Shown here: positions 34,110-42,636 of the stretch, in pieces | Numbering within the stretch: position 1 is the stretch's first letter | Layout of the letters: every line of letters starts with the position of its first letter | NCBI GenBank assembly: GCA_902776945.1 | Contig: CACYSH010000004.1 | Span: 7,170-61,674, forward strand | Reading direction: 5' to 3' | DNA length: 54,505 nt | Origin: an uncultured Ruminococcus sp. | Lineage (GTDB): Bacteria > Bacillota > Clostridia > Oscillospirales > Ruminococcaceae | Program-made: the position numbers and the translations under genes | Notes under the pieces: generated by a model | Told to the model about the DNA's origin: nothing | Database searches by the model: none | Seen by the model: only the letters and a program-made list of their open reading frames with translations

Positions 34110-34769
34110 ATGGAAAAGAAAAACAAAACGCTCGTCGCGGCATCTTTGCTGGCTGCTGACTTCTCACAGCTCGGCAAGGACATCGGACGAGTCGAACAGG
34201 CGGGCGCAGATTGGCTGCATTACGACGTTATGGACGGAACGTTTGTGCCGAATATCAGCTTCGGAAAGGTCGTGCTTGACAGTATCAAGGGAATTATCAC
34301 AAAGCCCGTGGACGTTCACCTGATGATCGACGACCCCGCACGGTATATAAAGGACTTCGCAGTAAAGGGCGTGGGTTCGGTGACAGTCCACCACGAATCC
34401 GCCCCCGACATACGCCCCGCACTCAAAGCCATTCGCGCCGCCGGGTGTCTCGCTGGCGTGTCTGTAAAGCCGAAAACGCCCGTAAGCGTTGTCGAACCGT
34501 ATATCGACCTTGTTGATATGATACTTATTATGACCGTCGAGCCGGGCTTCGGCGGACAGTCGTTCATGACCGATATGCTCGATAAGATCGCCGCCGCCCG
34601 CGCCCTCGCCGACAGTACAGGAAGAAATATCCATATTGAAGTTGACGGCGGAATCAACGACAAAACAGCCGCACTCGTCAAGGCACACGGCGCTGATGTG
34701 CTTGTTTCAGGCTCGTATCTTTTCAAGGCGAAAGACCCCGCCGCCGCTGTCAGTCTGCTAAAGGCATAA
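34110..34769 (+). CDS. rpe: Ribulose-phosphate 3-epimerase
   Basis: Rpe interconverts ribulose 5-phosphate and xylulose 5-phosphate in the pentose phosphate pathway. It is a metal-dependent TIM barrel. LAADFSQLGKD, HYDVMDGTFVPNISFG (metal His/Asp), VHLMIDDP and MTVEPGFGGQSF are all present, and the phosphate loop GADVLVSGSYLF closes the barrel. The 219-aa length is normal. AGGT lies before the ATG. The 3' end overlaps the convergent mecA-like gene by 12 bp, with no terminator visible. Confidence 0.97.
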   Translation: MEKKNKTLVAASLLAADFSQLGKDIGRVEQAGADWLHYDVMDGTFVPNISFGKVVLDSIKGIITKPVDVHLMIDDPARYIKDFAVKGVGSVTVHHESAPDIRPALKAIRAAGCLAGVSVKPKTPVSVVEPYIDLVDMILIMTVEPGFGGQSFMTDMLDKIAAARALADSTGRNIHIEVDGGINDKTAALVKAHGADVLVSGSYLFKAKDPAAAVSLLKA

Positions 34770-35264
34770 ACCGCCGAGAACGCTTTGGGGCGCGTCGGTG
34801 AGCAGCCTGCCGTATTCCCTGACCGCCGCCGCAAGCAGCTCCGAACGGCTGCCGCCGCGCAGAGAAACATCTGCCGCGAGCGCGTAGCCGTTCCCGAAGG
34901 AATACAGCTCCGCGTGAGCGTTCTCCGAAAGCCTGCCCGCCGCCGCGATGACTTCGGCGGGGGTTTTCATGAGCAGGACGGTCTCCGCGCCGTCAGGCTC
35001 GTTTTCCGCCGTGCGGCAGGACAATCCCCTGCCCGAAATATAGACCGCCAAGCCGCCGCTGTCCTCAAAGACTTCGGCGGTGAGCTTTTGCGGGTAGTCG
35101 GAGACAGTCCCCTCCGCGTAGAGCCTTGTCAGCACCGTTGCGATAAAAAGCCGTGCCGAAAGGCTCTCGGGGGAGAAGTCCGCGTAGTTCAGACCCAGCC
35201 GTGCGCATTCGTCCGCAGAAAGCCGCACGCGCACGCAGTCGGCGGACATAACATGAATATCCAT
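34758..35264 (-). CDS. MecA-like adaptor protein
   Basis: MecA proteins bring substrates to the ClpC unfoldase; in Bacillus they control the competence regulator ComK. This 168-aa protein has the family's N-terminal domain (MDIHVMSADCVRVRLSADEC, then LGLNYADFSPESLSARLFI) and a C-terminal domain with AELYSFGNGYALAADV. At 168 aa it is shorter than the 218-aa B. subtilis MecA, mainly through a shorter acidic linker. ATG at 35264 is chosen because GGTGAG is 6 nt upstream and the fold begins there. The presence of dprA in the window makes a competence role conceivable but unproven. Confidence 0.78.
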   Translation of the reverse strand: MDIHVMSADCVRVRLSADECARLGLNYADFSPESLSARLFIATVLTRLYAEGTVSDYPQKLTAEVFEDSGGLAVYISGRGLSCRTAENEPDGAETVLLMKTPAEVIAAAGRLSENAHAELYSFGNGYALAADVSLRGGSRSELLAAAVREYGRLLTDAPQSVLGGLCL

Positions 35265-35312
35265 AAAGCTCACCGCCCTTCTGATTACATAATATTCCAA
35301 AGTGAGCCGCAA

Positions 35313-35490
35313 TGACACAAAAAAGCGCAAAGCAGAACAAACCGAAATCAGGAAGTTAAAAATAATCGCAAAGTGCGGGCAAACCAAAAGTTACTAAACA
35401 GGCTATTAGAAAAGGGGCGGCACGAGCTTACTCATGCCACCCCTTACTAAAACTTTTGATTTACCCTAATTCTGCGCTTTTTGTGAGCTT
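35313..35490. repeat. Family C-related long inverted repeat
   Basis: CACAAAAAAGCGCA (35316-35329) and TGCGCTTTTTGTG (about 35474-35486) are near-perfect inverted ends. Within them lie 'gcgggcaaaccaaaagt' and its inverted partner 'acttttgatttaccc', around GGCACGAGCTTACTCATGCC. The remaining sequence to 35625 is gene-free and includes 'cctcctcgccatgcgacaca', faintly like the MITE centre at 22405-22430, and 'taatactatttaatcattg' right after the EIIA-like stop codon. Confidence 0.65.
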
Positions 35491-35625
35491 TGTGCAGCTA
35501 ACAGACTTTTTCGGGAACTACCGCACACCGCATGACAAAATCTTTTACCGTGCTGCTGCGTTGTCCTCCTCGCCATGCGACACAAGTTAGTTTCCGAGGA
35601 AGTCTAATACTATTTAATCATTGTT

Positions 35626-36105
35626 TTAAACCATTATCGTCATAACAGGAGTTTCTGCCTGCTTGATCCTGCCATACCTGATATTAAATGACGGACTTGT
35701 AAGACAATTGGTAACAACCACCGCCGCCGTGATGTCAGTCTCATTATCCGCAAGCTCCCACAACACACTCGATGTGGTCACACGCTCGCCCGGACAGACC
35801 CGACACTGCACATTCAGCTTATCGGCAGAAGAATCAATACCTATCGAAACGATCATTATCAGATTGTCCTCAGTCTTTATAGTAACGTCGCAGCCGCTGC
35901 CCGAAACGTCCTTGACAACGCCCGCCGCAGGTGCCGTAAATTTCCCGGAGGAAGGTCTTACCCCGAATCCGTCGCCCAGAATCATACTCGAAAAGACATC
36001 GTTCGAAAGCCTTTCAAGCGGTATGACCTCCCCCGCGCAGCAGGAAAATACGGTTTTGACATTACTGCTCCCTGTATCATTATCCGTTAAATTACGAAAA
36101 TGCAT
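35626..36105 (-). CDS. EIIA(Glc)-like domain protein lacking the phosphorylated histidine
   Basis: The 159-aa protein follows the glucose-type PTS EIIA beta-sandwich pattern: GEVIPLERLSNDVFSSMILG, GDGFGVRPSSGKFTAPAAG, then IKTEDN, VSIGIDS and CRVCPGERV. In working EIIA both the active-site His (H-[IF]-G-I-D) and its partner (H-A-[IF]-G) are conserved. Here the equivalents are Ser87 and Cys72. The protein therefore should not carry phosphate in the normal way, and may be a sensor, a binding partner or a decayed copy. No PTS EIIB, EIIC, HPr or EI gene is near. It is a lone gene. Confidence 0.85.
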   Translation of the reverse strand: MHFRNLTDNDTGSSNVKTVFSCCAGEVIPLERLSNDVFSSMILGDGFGVRPSSGKFTAPAAGVVKDVSGSGCDVTIKTEDNLIMIVSIGIDSSADKLNVQCRVCPGERVTTSSVLWELADNETDITAAVVVTNCLTSPSFNIRYGRIKQAETPVMTIMV

Positions 36106-36356
36106 AACCGTACCCCGCTTTCTTCTGTTAATAAAATATCATTCTTTTACTAACATTGCTATACTTATATTTTAACAAATTATTATGGAAAATGCAATAG
36201 CAATCCTAAATTTTTAAATTTTTTAATATTTTATTTGGAAGTAATCACAAATTTGTCCCAATATTCAAACTCTCAATTGTTTAGTTTGCCCTATTGCATC
36301 GTGATAGCCTACATATCATACTGCAAAGGTATACATTCAAGCCGATATAACGCAAG

Positions 36357-36385
36357 TTGAAAAATTCATAAATATAGGGTATAAT
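36357..36385 (+). promoter_or_regulatory. Promoter of the ABC-F gene
   Basis: TTGAAA (36357-36362), a 17-bp spacer and TATAAT (36380-36385) lie 50 bp before the ATG. The rest of 36106-36356 is AT-rich intergenic DNA with a possible minus-strand TTGCAT/TAAAAT promoter for the EIIA-like gene. Confidence 0.83.
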
Positions 36386-36435
36386 CTTTATTGTGCCGAA
36401 TGTCGGGCGCGATCCTCCCGAAAGGAAAGATAACA

Positions 36436-38373
36436 ATGCTTATAAATATCGAACATCTATATAAATACTTTAACGGCGAACCGCTGCTCAAAGACATCTC
36501 GTTTACGCTGAACGAGAACGAGACCGTCGGCATCGTCGGCAAGAACGGCTGCGGAAAGTCCACGCTGCTGAAGATCATTCTGGGCGAGCTTGATTACGAC
36601 AAATCGCCGACGGGCGAGGGCAGCATGACCGTCCGCGACTGCGCTGTGGGCTTTCTCGCACAGAACACGGGGCTTGATTCGCAGGCTACCGTCATCGAGG
36701 AAATGACCGCCGCTTTTTCAAAGCTCGCCGACATCAAAAAGCGCATGGACGAGCTTACCGAGAAAATGAGCGCCTGCGTCGGCGACGAGCTGGAATTTGC
36801 CGCTTCGGAATACAGTCAGCTTTCGTCCTACTTCGAGCTGCACGACGGCTACAATTTCGATTTCAAGATAAAGCAGATACTTAACGGCATGGGCTTTTCC
36901 GACCTTTCCTACGACCGCGAAATCTCCTCGCTTTCGGGCGGTGAAAAGACCCGCCTTGCGCTTGCAAAGCTGCTGCTCGAACAGCCCGAGCTGCTTATCC
37001 TCGACGAGCCGACAAACCACCTCGACTTCAAAACGCTGATATGGCTCGAAGGCTACCTGAAAAACTATCGCGGCGCAATAATCATCGTATCGCACGACCG
37101 CTATTTCCTCGACAAGCTGTGCAGCAGGATATGCGACATCGAAAACGGCTATCTTACCTCATACCGCGGAAATTACACCGAGTATGCGCGGCTGAAAGAA
37201 GCGGCAAATATCCGCCATCTGCGCGAATACGAGGCGCAGCAGCGGCAGATCGCCCAGCTTGAGGACTACATCGCACGCAACAAGGTAAGGGCTTCGACCG
37301 CGAAAATGGCGAAATCCCGCGAAAAGCAGCTCGACAAGATCGAGGTCATCGACCGCCCGCAGAACTTCGACACACCGCCGAAAATAAAGCTCGACTATAC
37401 CATTGAGCCAACAAAGGACATCGTGCGCGTGGTGGGCTGTCCGCTTGCGGTCGGCGAGGGCGATGAGCGCAAAACGCTTATCGAAAGCCTTGACCTGCAC
37501 GTCAGGCGCGGCGAACACGTTGCGCTCATCGGCGACAACGGCGCGGGCAAAACGTCCGTTCTAAAGCTGATACAGGGCATTATCCCGAAGGAATCGGGGA
37601 ATATTCTTTGGGGCAACAACGTCAAGTTCGCCTATTTCGACCAGGAACACGCGCAGCTGAACCCGCACGACACGGCGATCGAAGCGGTCTCGCGGCGTTT
37701 TCCGCAGATGACCGACGGCGAGATACGCAAGGCGTTGGCTTCGGTGCTTTTTCGCGGCGAGGACGTTTTCAAACCCATTTCGGTGTTGAGCGGCGGCGAG
37801 CGGGCGAAGCTCTGTTTTGCGATAATGGCGCTGACGCACGCTAATTTCCTTATCCTCGACGAGCCGACCAACCATATCGACCTGCACACCAAGGAGGTTC
37901 TGGAGGACGCGTTGAAAGACTTCGGCGGGACGATGCTGCTCGTTTCGCATGACCGTTATCTGCTGAATAAGACCGCGACGAGGATAATCGAAATATCGGG
38001 CGGCACGGTGCGTTCGTTTGACGGCGGATTTGACGCTTATATTGCCGCCGTTTCGGAGGAGGAAAAGGCGGAGCAGGAGCGCGAGGCTGCCGAAAAGCGC
38101 CGCCGTGATGAAGAAGCCGCCGCAAGCAGGAGCCGCGAGCAGTACAGGGGCAAGCAGCAGCGGGCGGAGGCGGCGAAACGTCGTCAGCGGGTGAAAGAGC
38201 TGGAGGACGAGATCGAGCGGCTGGAGAGCCTGATAGCGCAGTTGGAGGAAGAGATTTCCGACCCGGCGACGGCGGCAGATTTTGAGCTGATGAATGAGAA
38301 ATGTAATCAGCTTGAAAAGACAAGGGCGGACGTTGATAAGCTGACGGACGAATGGGCGGAGTTAAGCGAATAA
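36436..38373 (+). CDS. ABC-F family ATPase
   Basis: This 645-aa protein has two ABC ATPase domains and no membrane segments. Domain 1 has Walker A GKNGCGKS (residues 35-42), SSLSGGEKTRLALAKLLL and LLILDEPTNHLD. Domain 2 has GDNGAGKT, SVLSGGERAKLCFA and FLILDEPTNHID. A linker of about 80 residues joins them, and the C-terminus is a long charged coiled coil (about 545-645). ABC-F proteins act on ribosomes, and some protect against antibiotics. The length and coiled coil resemble YdiF/Uup rather than resistance types, but resistance cannot be excluded. AAGGAAAG precedes the ATG. Confidence 0.93.
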   Translation: MLINIEHLYKYFNGEPLLKDISFTLNENETVGIVGKNGCGKSTLLKIILGELDYDKSPTGEGSMTVRDCAVGFLAQNTGLDSQATVIEEMTAAFSKLADIKKRMDELTEKMSACVGDELEFAASEYSQLSSYFELHDGYNFDFKIKQILNGMGFSDLSYDREISSLSGGEKTRLALAKLLLEQPELLILDEPTNHLDFKTLIWLEGYLKNYRGAIIIVSHDRYFLDKLCSRICDIENGYLTSYRGNYTEYARLKEAANIRHLREYEAQQRQIAQLEDYIARNKVRASTAKMAKSREKQLDKIEVIDRPQNFDTPPKIKLDYTIEPTKDIVRVVGCPLAVGEGDERKTLIESLDLHVRRGEHVALIGDNGAGKTSVLKLIQGIIPKESGNILWGNNVKFAYFDQEHAQLNPHDTAIEAVSRRFPQMTDGEIRKALASVLFRGEDVFKPISVLSGGERAKLCFAIMALTHANFLILDEPTNHIDLHTKEVLEDALKDFGGTMLLVSHDRYLLNKTATRIIEISGGTVRSFDGGFDAYIAAVSEEEKAEQEREAAEKRRRDEEAAASRSREQYRGKQQRAEAAKRRQRVKELEDEIERLESLIAQLEEEISDPATAADFELMNEKCNQLEKTRADVDKLTDEWAELSE

Positions 38374-38431
38374 AGGACAGACAGGACACAGGCGCTGGAT
38401 CCCGTATCCTGTTCACACCGTTTTGAATCAA

Positions 38432-38470
38432 AAAGCCGCAGCACTTTCGGTACTGCGGCTTTGATCTTTT
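38432..38470. terminator. Terminator between ABC-F and a convergent gene
   Basis: AAAGCCGCAG (38432-38441) pairs perfectly with CTGCGGCTTT (38453-38462), followed by 'gatcttttt'. The A-run on the left makes some activity on the other strand possible. Confidence 0.85.
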
Positions 38471-38472
38471 TA

Positions 38473-39345
38473 TCAGTCAAGTCCCAAAAACTCCCAATAC
38501 TGCTTACTGGGCATCGAGGTCACAATGGATTCACGCCAGTTATCCTGCGGCGTAAGAAGGTAAACAAGCGCCAGCTCCTGCTTGCCGTCGTCCTTCTCCT
38601 TATAAGTCCAACCCACATCGGGAATTACCCCACGCACGCCTTTATTCGTTATGGTCTTTCTGATACCCTTCTGATTCAGCGAGAAATATTTCAGCTTGAT
38701 GTCCTGCCCGTTCGGCACAACATAAATGCGAACCTCGCCAGCGCCCGAGTTCTGAACATCGGTGAGATAGAAACGATAACGCCCGTCGGGAGAGATCGCA
38801 TTGTCGTCCGCGATGACCTCGAACAGATGTATCTGGTCGTTTTTGTAAAGCGAGAACACGGGCGACTCCTGCGTAAGCGACATATCGAGCTTTGTTTCAA
38901 CAGAGGAACCGCCCAGCAGCATATTACAAAGCACATAGGCAACTATTCCCAGCACATATAACAGCAGATATATCGTACCCATTATTACCTTGACTGTCTC
39001 GCCCGTCCCCGCAGCAAAGAATATGACAAGCGCCACAATGAACGGCGGAATTATCAGTATCCAGTTCTGATTGGCGATGTTGAACAGCAACAGGAAGAAC
39101 ACCACCGGCAATAGCGTCACACTTATCAGCCGCGTTACGAACCGCTCCCGCGTGTAGATCATCAGCACAAGGAAGATCAGCGAAGTCACGGCAAGCAGTA
39201 TAAAGAAGCTGCTCTGCTTGCCCGAAACGAACACAAGATCGTAAAGGAACGTGGCGTATGCGAGCAGCGCTATAACCGCTGCGTATGCTACGCAGAACAC
39301 CGCCACGCACCTCTTTAACCACACGTTGCTCAGTATTTTTTTCAT
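38473..39345 (-). CDS. Membrane protein of unknown function, downstream of an HlyD-like lipoprotein
   Basis: The 290-aa protein has five hydrophobic segments (about residues 12-36, 44-62, 70-89, 92-110 and 118-143) and a C-terminal external domain of about 140 residues. Strands such as DGRYRFYLTDVQNSGAGEVRI give that domain a beta-rich look. I recognise no transporter motif. It follows the HlyD-like gene by 43 bp on the same strand, so the two probably work together. No ATPase or permease gene of a classical efflux system accompanies them. Confidence 0.75.
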   Translation of the reverse strand: MKKILSNVWLKRCVAVFCVAYAAVIALLAYATFLYDLVFVSGKQSSFFILLAVTSLIFLVLMIYTRERFVTRLISVTLLPVVFFLLLFNIANQNWILIIPPFIVALVIFFAAGTGETVKVIMGTIYLLLYVLGIVAYVLCNMLLGGSSVETKLDMSLTQESPVFSLYKNDQIHLFEVIADDNAISPDGRYRFYLTDVQNSGAGEVRIYVVPNGQDIKLKYFSLNQKGIRKTITNKGVRGVIPDVGWTYKEKDDGKQELALVYLLTPQDNWRESIVTSMPSKQYWEFLGLD

Positions 39346-39388
39346 TTCTGTGAATATCTCCTCTCCGTCACAGCCTTGCTGTATAAGG

Positions 39389-40453
39389 TCAATTTATTAT
39401 TATCTGCTCGCCGCCCGACAGCCCGCTGACTATTTCGGTGCGGTCGCCGTCAACTATGCCCGTTTCAACGTCCTGCTCGACCTTCGTGCCGTCGATAAGC
39501 AGCTCGACATAACGCCGCTCCTTAGACTTCTTTACCGCCTTTGTCGGCACCACTACGGTATCGGGCTTGGCGTAAACGTCGAAGCAGCAATGCACGGGCA
39601 GGTCGCTCAAACCGTGATCTTTCTCCGGCTCGATGATATAAACCGTCGTCCTGCTGCCGCCGTAGCCGCCCTGCGTGGTGTCGATGACCTTGCCGTGCGC
39701 CGTCACCGTACCCTGTTCGAGCGTTACCTTCGTGCCGAAATTCACGTTTTCAAGCGGCTTGTCGGATTCGCAGAGTATATACTTCTGCGAACGGTCGGCA
39801 ATAGTTCCGAAAGCCTGCGACGACCGAACCTGAGCGCCCTCCAGTATTATGTTCTGAGCGCCGCGCTGAGATTCAATGCTTGTCCCGAACGAGGTGTTCC
39901 TGTCTGCCATAAACAGCCCGTCGCAGGGCGCAGTCACCTTGTAATCGCCCGCCGACGCTTCAAGATGCTCATATTCGAGCCTTAAATATTCCACGTCGGT
40001 CTTGGCAAGCTCCAGCTCCGCCGATGTCGCCTCGCCCGGGTCGGAAAGCAGCGTTCTGAGCGTTTTTTCCGCCTGATCGAGATAGACCTTCTTTTCTTCG
40101 AGCTTATCGTCAAGCTCCTTTGATTCAAGCACGCAAAGCACGTCGCCCTTTTTCACCTGAGCGTTTTCCTCGATGTTAAGCTCCTTGACAGTCCCCGACT
40201 GCCTGAACGAGAGCTTTTCATAGTAAGGATAGCCGAACTTGCCGTCGATGTAGTACCGCTCGGTAATGTCATCGACCTCCGCCGCCACAGTGTTGTAGGT
40301 GATCTCTGCCGCTTCGAAAATCGGGACTGCTATCTCGCCGCCCGTTTCCTGCGGCTCCTTCAAAGCGCAGCCGACGGCAAAGAAAGCCGCTGCAAGGGCG
40401 ATCAGGACAGAGCCTGCTATTCTGAGAGATACGCCGATATTTAACGTTTTCAT
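39389..40453 (-). CDS. HlyD/RND-adaptor-like lipoprotein
   Basis: The 354-aa protein has a lipoprotein signal (lipobox AVGC, Cys29) and the membrane-fusion adaptor layout: a biotinyl-lipoyl-like half motif (KLSFRQSGTVKELNIEENAQVKKGDVLCVLES), a coiled-coil hairpin (about 115-165), the second lipoyl half (YKVTAPCDGLFM) and barrel domains ending in VETGIVDGDRTEIVSGLSGG. Such adaptors link an inner-membrane pump to the outside. The next gene encodes a five-TM protein rather than a MacB or RND pump. It has its own promoter. Confidence 0.87.
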   Translation of the reverse strand: MKTLNIGVSLRIAGSVLIALAAAFFAVGCALKEPQETGGEIAVPIFEAAEITYNTVAAEVDDITERYYIDGKFGYPYYEKLSFRQSGTVKELNIEENAQVKKGDVLCVLESKELDDKLEEKKVYLDQAEKTLRTLLSDPGEATSAELELAKTDVEYLRLEYEHLEASAGDYKVTAPCDGLFMADRNTSFGTSIESQRGAQNIILEGAQVRSSQAFGTIADRSQKYILCESDKPLENVNFGTKVTLEQGTVTAHGKVIDTTQGGYGGSRTTVYIIEPEKDHGLSDLPVHCCFDVYAKPDTVVVPTKAVKKSKERRYVELLIDGTKVEQDVETGIVDGDRTEIVSGLSGGEQIIIN

Positions 40454-40500
40454 CAGTCGAAAAGCTCACCCCGATCTCGCTTTGCAATAAGCCACTATTT

Positions 40501-40529
40501 ATTATATCATTATTTTTTCCCGCGTGCAA
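40501..40529 (-). promoter_or_regulatory. Promoter of the HlyD-like gene
   Basis: On the minus strand TTGCAC (40524-40529), 17 bp, then TATAAT (40501-40506). GGGGTGAG lies between it and the ATG. Confidence 0.85.
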
Positions 40530-40619
40530 GTGAAAATTATCATATTGTAGGAATGCACAAAGTGCAGGCAAAAAAGCGCGGTAAAATCGTTGCTATTTAA
40601 GTATTTTTTAATAATGCCG

Positions 40620-40735
40620 CCTGCTTTTCCGGAGAAAACCCTTTTGAAGAAGGGTTATCCCCCTGCACGAACTTGTTCGTGCCAGCCTTCCTAAGACTTT
40701 TGGTTTGCCCGCGTTTTGCGTTTTATGCGTTTTAA
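40620..40735. repeat. Family C repeat, copy 2
   Basis: It contains 'cccttttgaagaagggtt', the palindrome GCACGAACTTGTTCGTGC (40666-40683) and 'cctaagacttttggtttgcc'. These are nearly identical to 49985-50052 and the reverse complement of 19330-19410. It separates the HlyD-like gene from the next minus-strand gene. Confidence 0.85.
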
Positions 40736-40743
40736 TGAAATAT

Positions 40744-41340
40744 TTAATTACCGCACGGCAAAGACCGCGCTTCGGGCTTTTTACCCACACCATTAAATAT
40801 ATTCGTTATTACCTGCGCTTCAAGATAACTCTGAAAATCCCTGTTCTGCGCATTCCATTCAGCCGTGTTTATCATGCCGTAATTGTAATGAACGCCGTTT
40901 TCGTCCCAGCGGCAGAGAAAAGCGCCGTTCTGCCCGCGCTCCACCGTGAAATACATAAACCGCGTATACTTCTTGTCATGTAAAAGGTAAATTCTGTAAC
41001 AAAGCGGTACAAGATCGGGATAGGGCATTTCCAGCATAGCAATAATATTATTCGGGTCGCAGATGTCCATAAGCGAAATGCGGAAATTCTCCATGCGGTA
41101 GGGACAATGTATCCTTCCGACCGAAAACATCAGCTTTTCAAAAATGAAAAAAATACCACCCGGCACAAGCAGATTGCCTATCAGCATTTTCGGGTCTCTG
41201 AAAAACTGCTCCCACAAAAAACGATGCTCCACCAGATACCGCCCTCTGCCGACAGGCGACGTTATATAAAACGGCACGGAGCCGCCGCCGTTTTTATTAA
41301 TATCTGTGTTTTTTATGAAGTTGTTATTATTATCAAACAT
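40744..41340 (-). CDS. Hypothetical protein (198 aa)
   Basis: I recognise no family. The protein has an Asn-rich start (FDNNNNFIKNTDINKNGGGS), one short hydrophobic stretch (MLIGNLLVPGGIFFIFEKLMF, about residues 52-72) that may be membrane-attached, and an aromatic-rich remainder (YTRFMYFTVERGQNGAFLCRW). AGGGGG lies 7 nt before the ATG. It is a lone gene between a family C repeat and the divergent Rrf2 gene. Confidence 0.72.
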   Translation of the reverse strand: MFDNNNNFIKNTDINKNGGGSVPFYITSPVGRGRYLVEHRFLWEQFFRDPKMLIGNLLVPGGIFFIFEKLMFSVGRIHCPYRMENFRISLMDICDPNNIIAMLEMPYPDLVPLCYRIYLLHDKKYTRFMYFTVERGQNGAFLCRWDENGVHYNYGMINTAEWNAQNRDFQSYLEAQVITNIFNGVGKKPEARSLPCGN

Positions 41341-41454
41341 ATTATCCCCCTTTATCCCTTGTTACAGATCAATGAAAAAACTGCATTAACAAGCCTATGC
41401 CCGTGTACGCTGCTGCAAGTTTTCCGGCAAACGGAGCAAAAATTTATCAGCCAC

Positions 41455-41493
41455 TTGACAAATCCAATCTACTGTATTATACTATAATTAGTA
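41455..41493 (+). promoter_or_regulatory. Promoter with palindromic operator before the Rrf2 gene
   Basis: TTGACA (41455-41460), 17 bp, then TATACT (41478-41483). A perfect 14-bp palindrome TACTATAATTAGTA (41480-41493) covers the -10 box. Rrf2 regulators commonly repress their own genes from such sites, so this is the probable operator. Confidence 0.8.
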
Positions 41494-41518
41494 TGACTTA
41501 TAAGGAGGCGTTATAACA

Positions 41519-41968
41519 ATGTTTATTTCCACAAAGGGCAGATATGCACTCCGGCTGATGCTCGGACTTGCCAAAGCAGGCGGTGAGGAACAGCCCGTTC
41601 CGCTGAAAAAAGTCGCCGAAAGCCAGAACATCTCGCTAAAATATCTGGAGCAGATCATACCTGCACTTTCACGAGCCGGATATGTCAAAAGCGTTCGCGG
41701 CTCACAGGGCGGCTACCGCCTTACCCGCGACCCGAAGGATTACACTATCGGCATGATACTCCGCCTGACCGAAGGCACACTGGCACCCGTTTCCTGCCTT
41801 GAGGACGAAAAGAACCTCTGCCCGCGTGCCGAATTTTGCGAAACGCTTTTCGTGTGGGAAAAGCTCTATACCGCGATAGCCGAGACCGCCGATGGCATCA
41901 CGCTCCAAGATGTTCTCGACCGCTCAGAGGGTAACGAAAGCGACGACGGCGGCGATTACTGCATCTGA
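41519..41968 (+). CDS. Rrf2 family transcriptional regulator with three cysteines
   Basis: This 149-aa regulator has the Rrf2 winged-helix domain (FISTKGRYALRLMLGLA, NISLKYLEQIIPALSRAG, VRGSQGGYRL). The ligand loop contains Cys93, Cys101 and Cys107 (SCLEDEKNLCPRAEFC), spaced as in IscR/NsrR-type [2Fe-2S] or [4Fe-4S] sensors. It may sense iron-sulfur status, nitric oxide or cysteine supply. Clostridial IscR usually precedes iscS-iscU; here the gene is monocistronic. AAGGAGG lies 10 nt before the ATG, and a terminator follows. Confidence 0.92.
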   Translation: MFISTKGRYALRLMLGLAKAGGEEQPVPLKKVAESQNISLKYLEQIIPALSRAGYVKSVRGSQGGYRLTRDPKDYTIGMILRLTEGTLAPVSCLEDEKNLCPRAEFCETLFVWEKLYTAIAETADGITLQDVLDRSEGNESDDGGDYCI

Positions 41969-41984
41969 CGACAAAACACCTTCT

Positions 41985-42015
41985 GCCCGGAGCCGTTCTC
42001 CGGGCTGTTTTATTT
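41985..42015 (+). terminator. Terminator after the Rrf2 gene
   Basis: GCCCGGAG (41985-41992) pairs with CTCCGGGC (41998-42005) around a 5-nt loop, followed by TGTTTTATTT. It overlaps the 3' end of the convergent kinase-like gene. Confidence 0.88.
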
Positions 42016-42636
42016 CCTTTTGTATTTATCGTCGATAATTTTCATATAGCCCATGATTATCTTAACGCAGGTCTCGTAATCAAGGCGTGTAGTGTTAAGA
42101 CAGATGTTATAGTTTCTTGCGTCCGTCCATTCGTTACCTGTGTAATGTTTGTAATAGGTGCTGCGCTCCTTGTCGGTCTTTTCGATCAGCTTGCGTGCGT
42201 CCTTTTCGCTGCCGCCGTAAGCCTCGCAGACGTTGTAAACGGCGGTGTCGCTGTCGCTGAAAATAAACAGCTTTACAATATCCGTTCTGTCGCGGAGGAT
42301 ATAATCGGCGCATCTGCCGACGATGACAGCAGGCTCCTTGTCGGCAAGCTCCCTGATTATTTTCGCCTGAAAATTAAAGAGGTTCCTGTCCGAGATGAAA
42401 TCGCGGCTGTCGGGGTCGATAACGCCGCCCTTGTAAACTCCGCCGCGCTTGATGAACAGGCGTTTGAGCTTTTCATCGACCTGATCGAAAAACTCCTCGT
42501 TTATGCCCGTTTCCTCGCTGGCAAGTCTCAGCAGATCCTTGTCGTAGTATTTAAATCCGAGAGCTTCGGAAAGCATTTTTCCGATAGTCCTGCCGCCGCT
42601 GCCCATGCCGCGTGCGATCGTTATTATCTGCGCCAT
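42010..42636 (-). CDS. Cytidylate kinase-like family protein
   Basis: The 208-aa protein belongs to the Cytidylate_kin2 group: IITIARGMGSGGRTIGKML is a modified P-loop, followed by LGFKYYDKDLLRLASEETG and PAVIVGRCADYIL. True Cmk enzymes differ in their N-terminal P-loop, and the natural substrate of this group is not settled. ATG at 42636 follows GGGGTG by 6 nt; a GTG three codons upstream overlaps that Shine-Dalgarno. It is a single gene convergent with Rrf2. Confidence 0.87.
   Translation of the reverse strand: MAQIITIARGMGSGGRTIGKMLSEALGFKYYDKDLLRLASEETGINEEFFDQVDEKLKRLFIKRGGVYKGGVIDPDSRDFISDRNLFNFQAKIIRELADKEPAVIVGRCADYILRDRTDIVKLFIFSDSDTAVYNVCEAYGGSEKDARKLIEKTDKERSTYYKHYTGNEWTDARNYNICLNTTRLDYETCVKIIMGYMKIIDDKYKRK

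Noticed and set aside
35490-35625. A second copy of the 22308-22517 MITE
   Set aside because: Only a short 'cctcctcg' region and an 'atactatt' end are similar; inverted ends are lacking.
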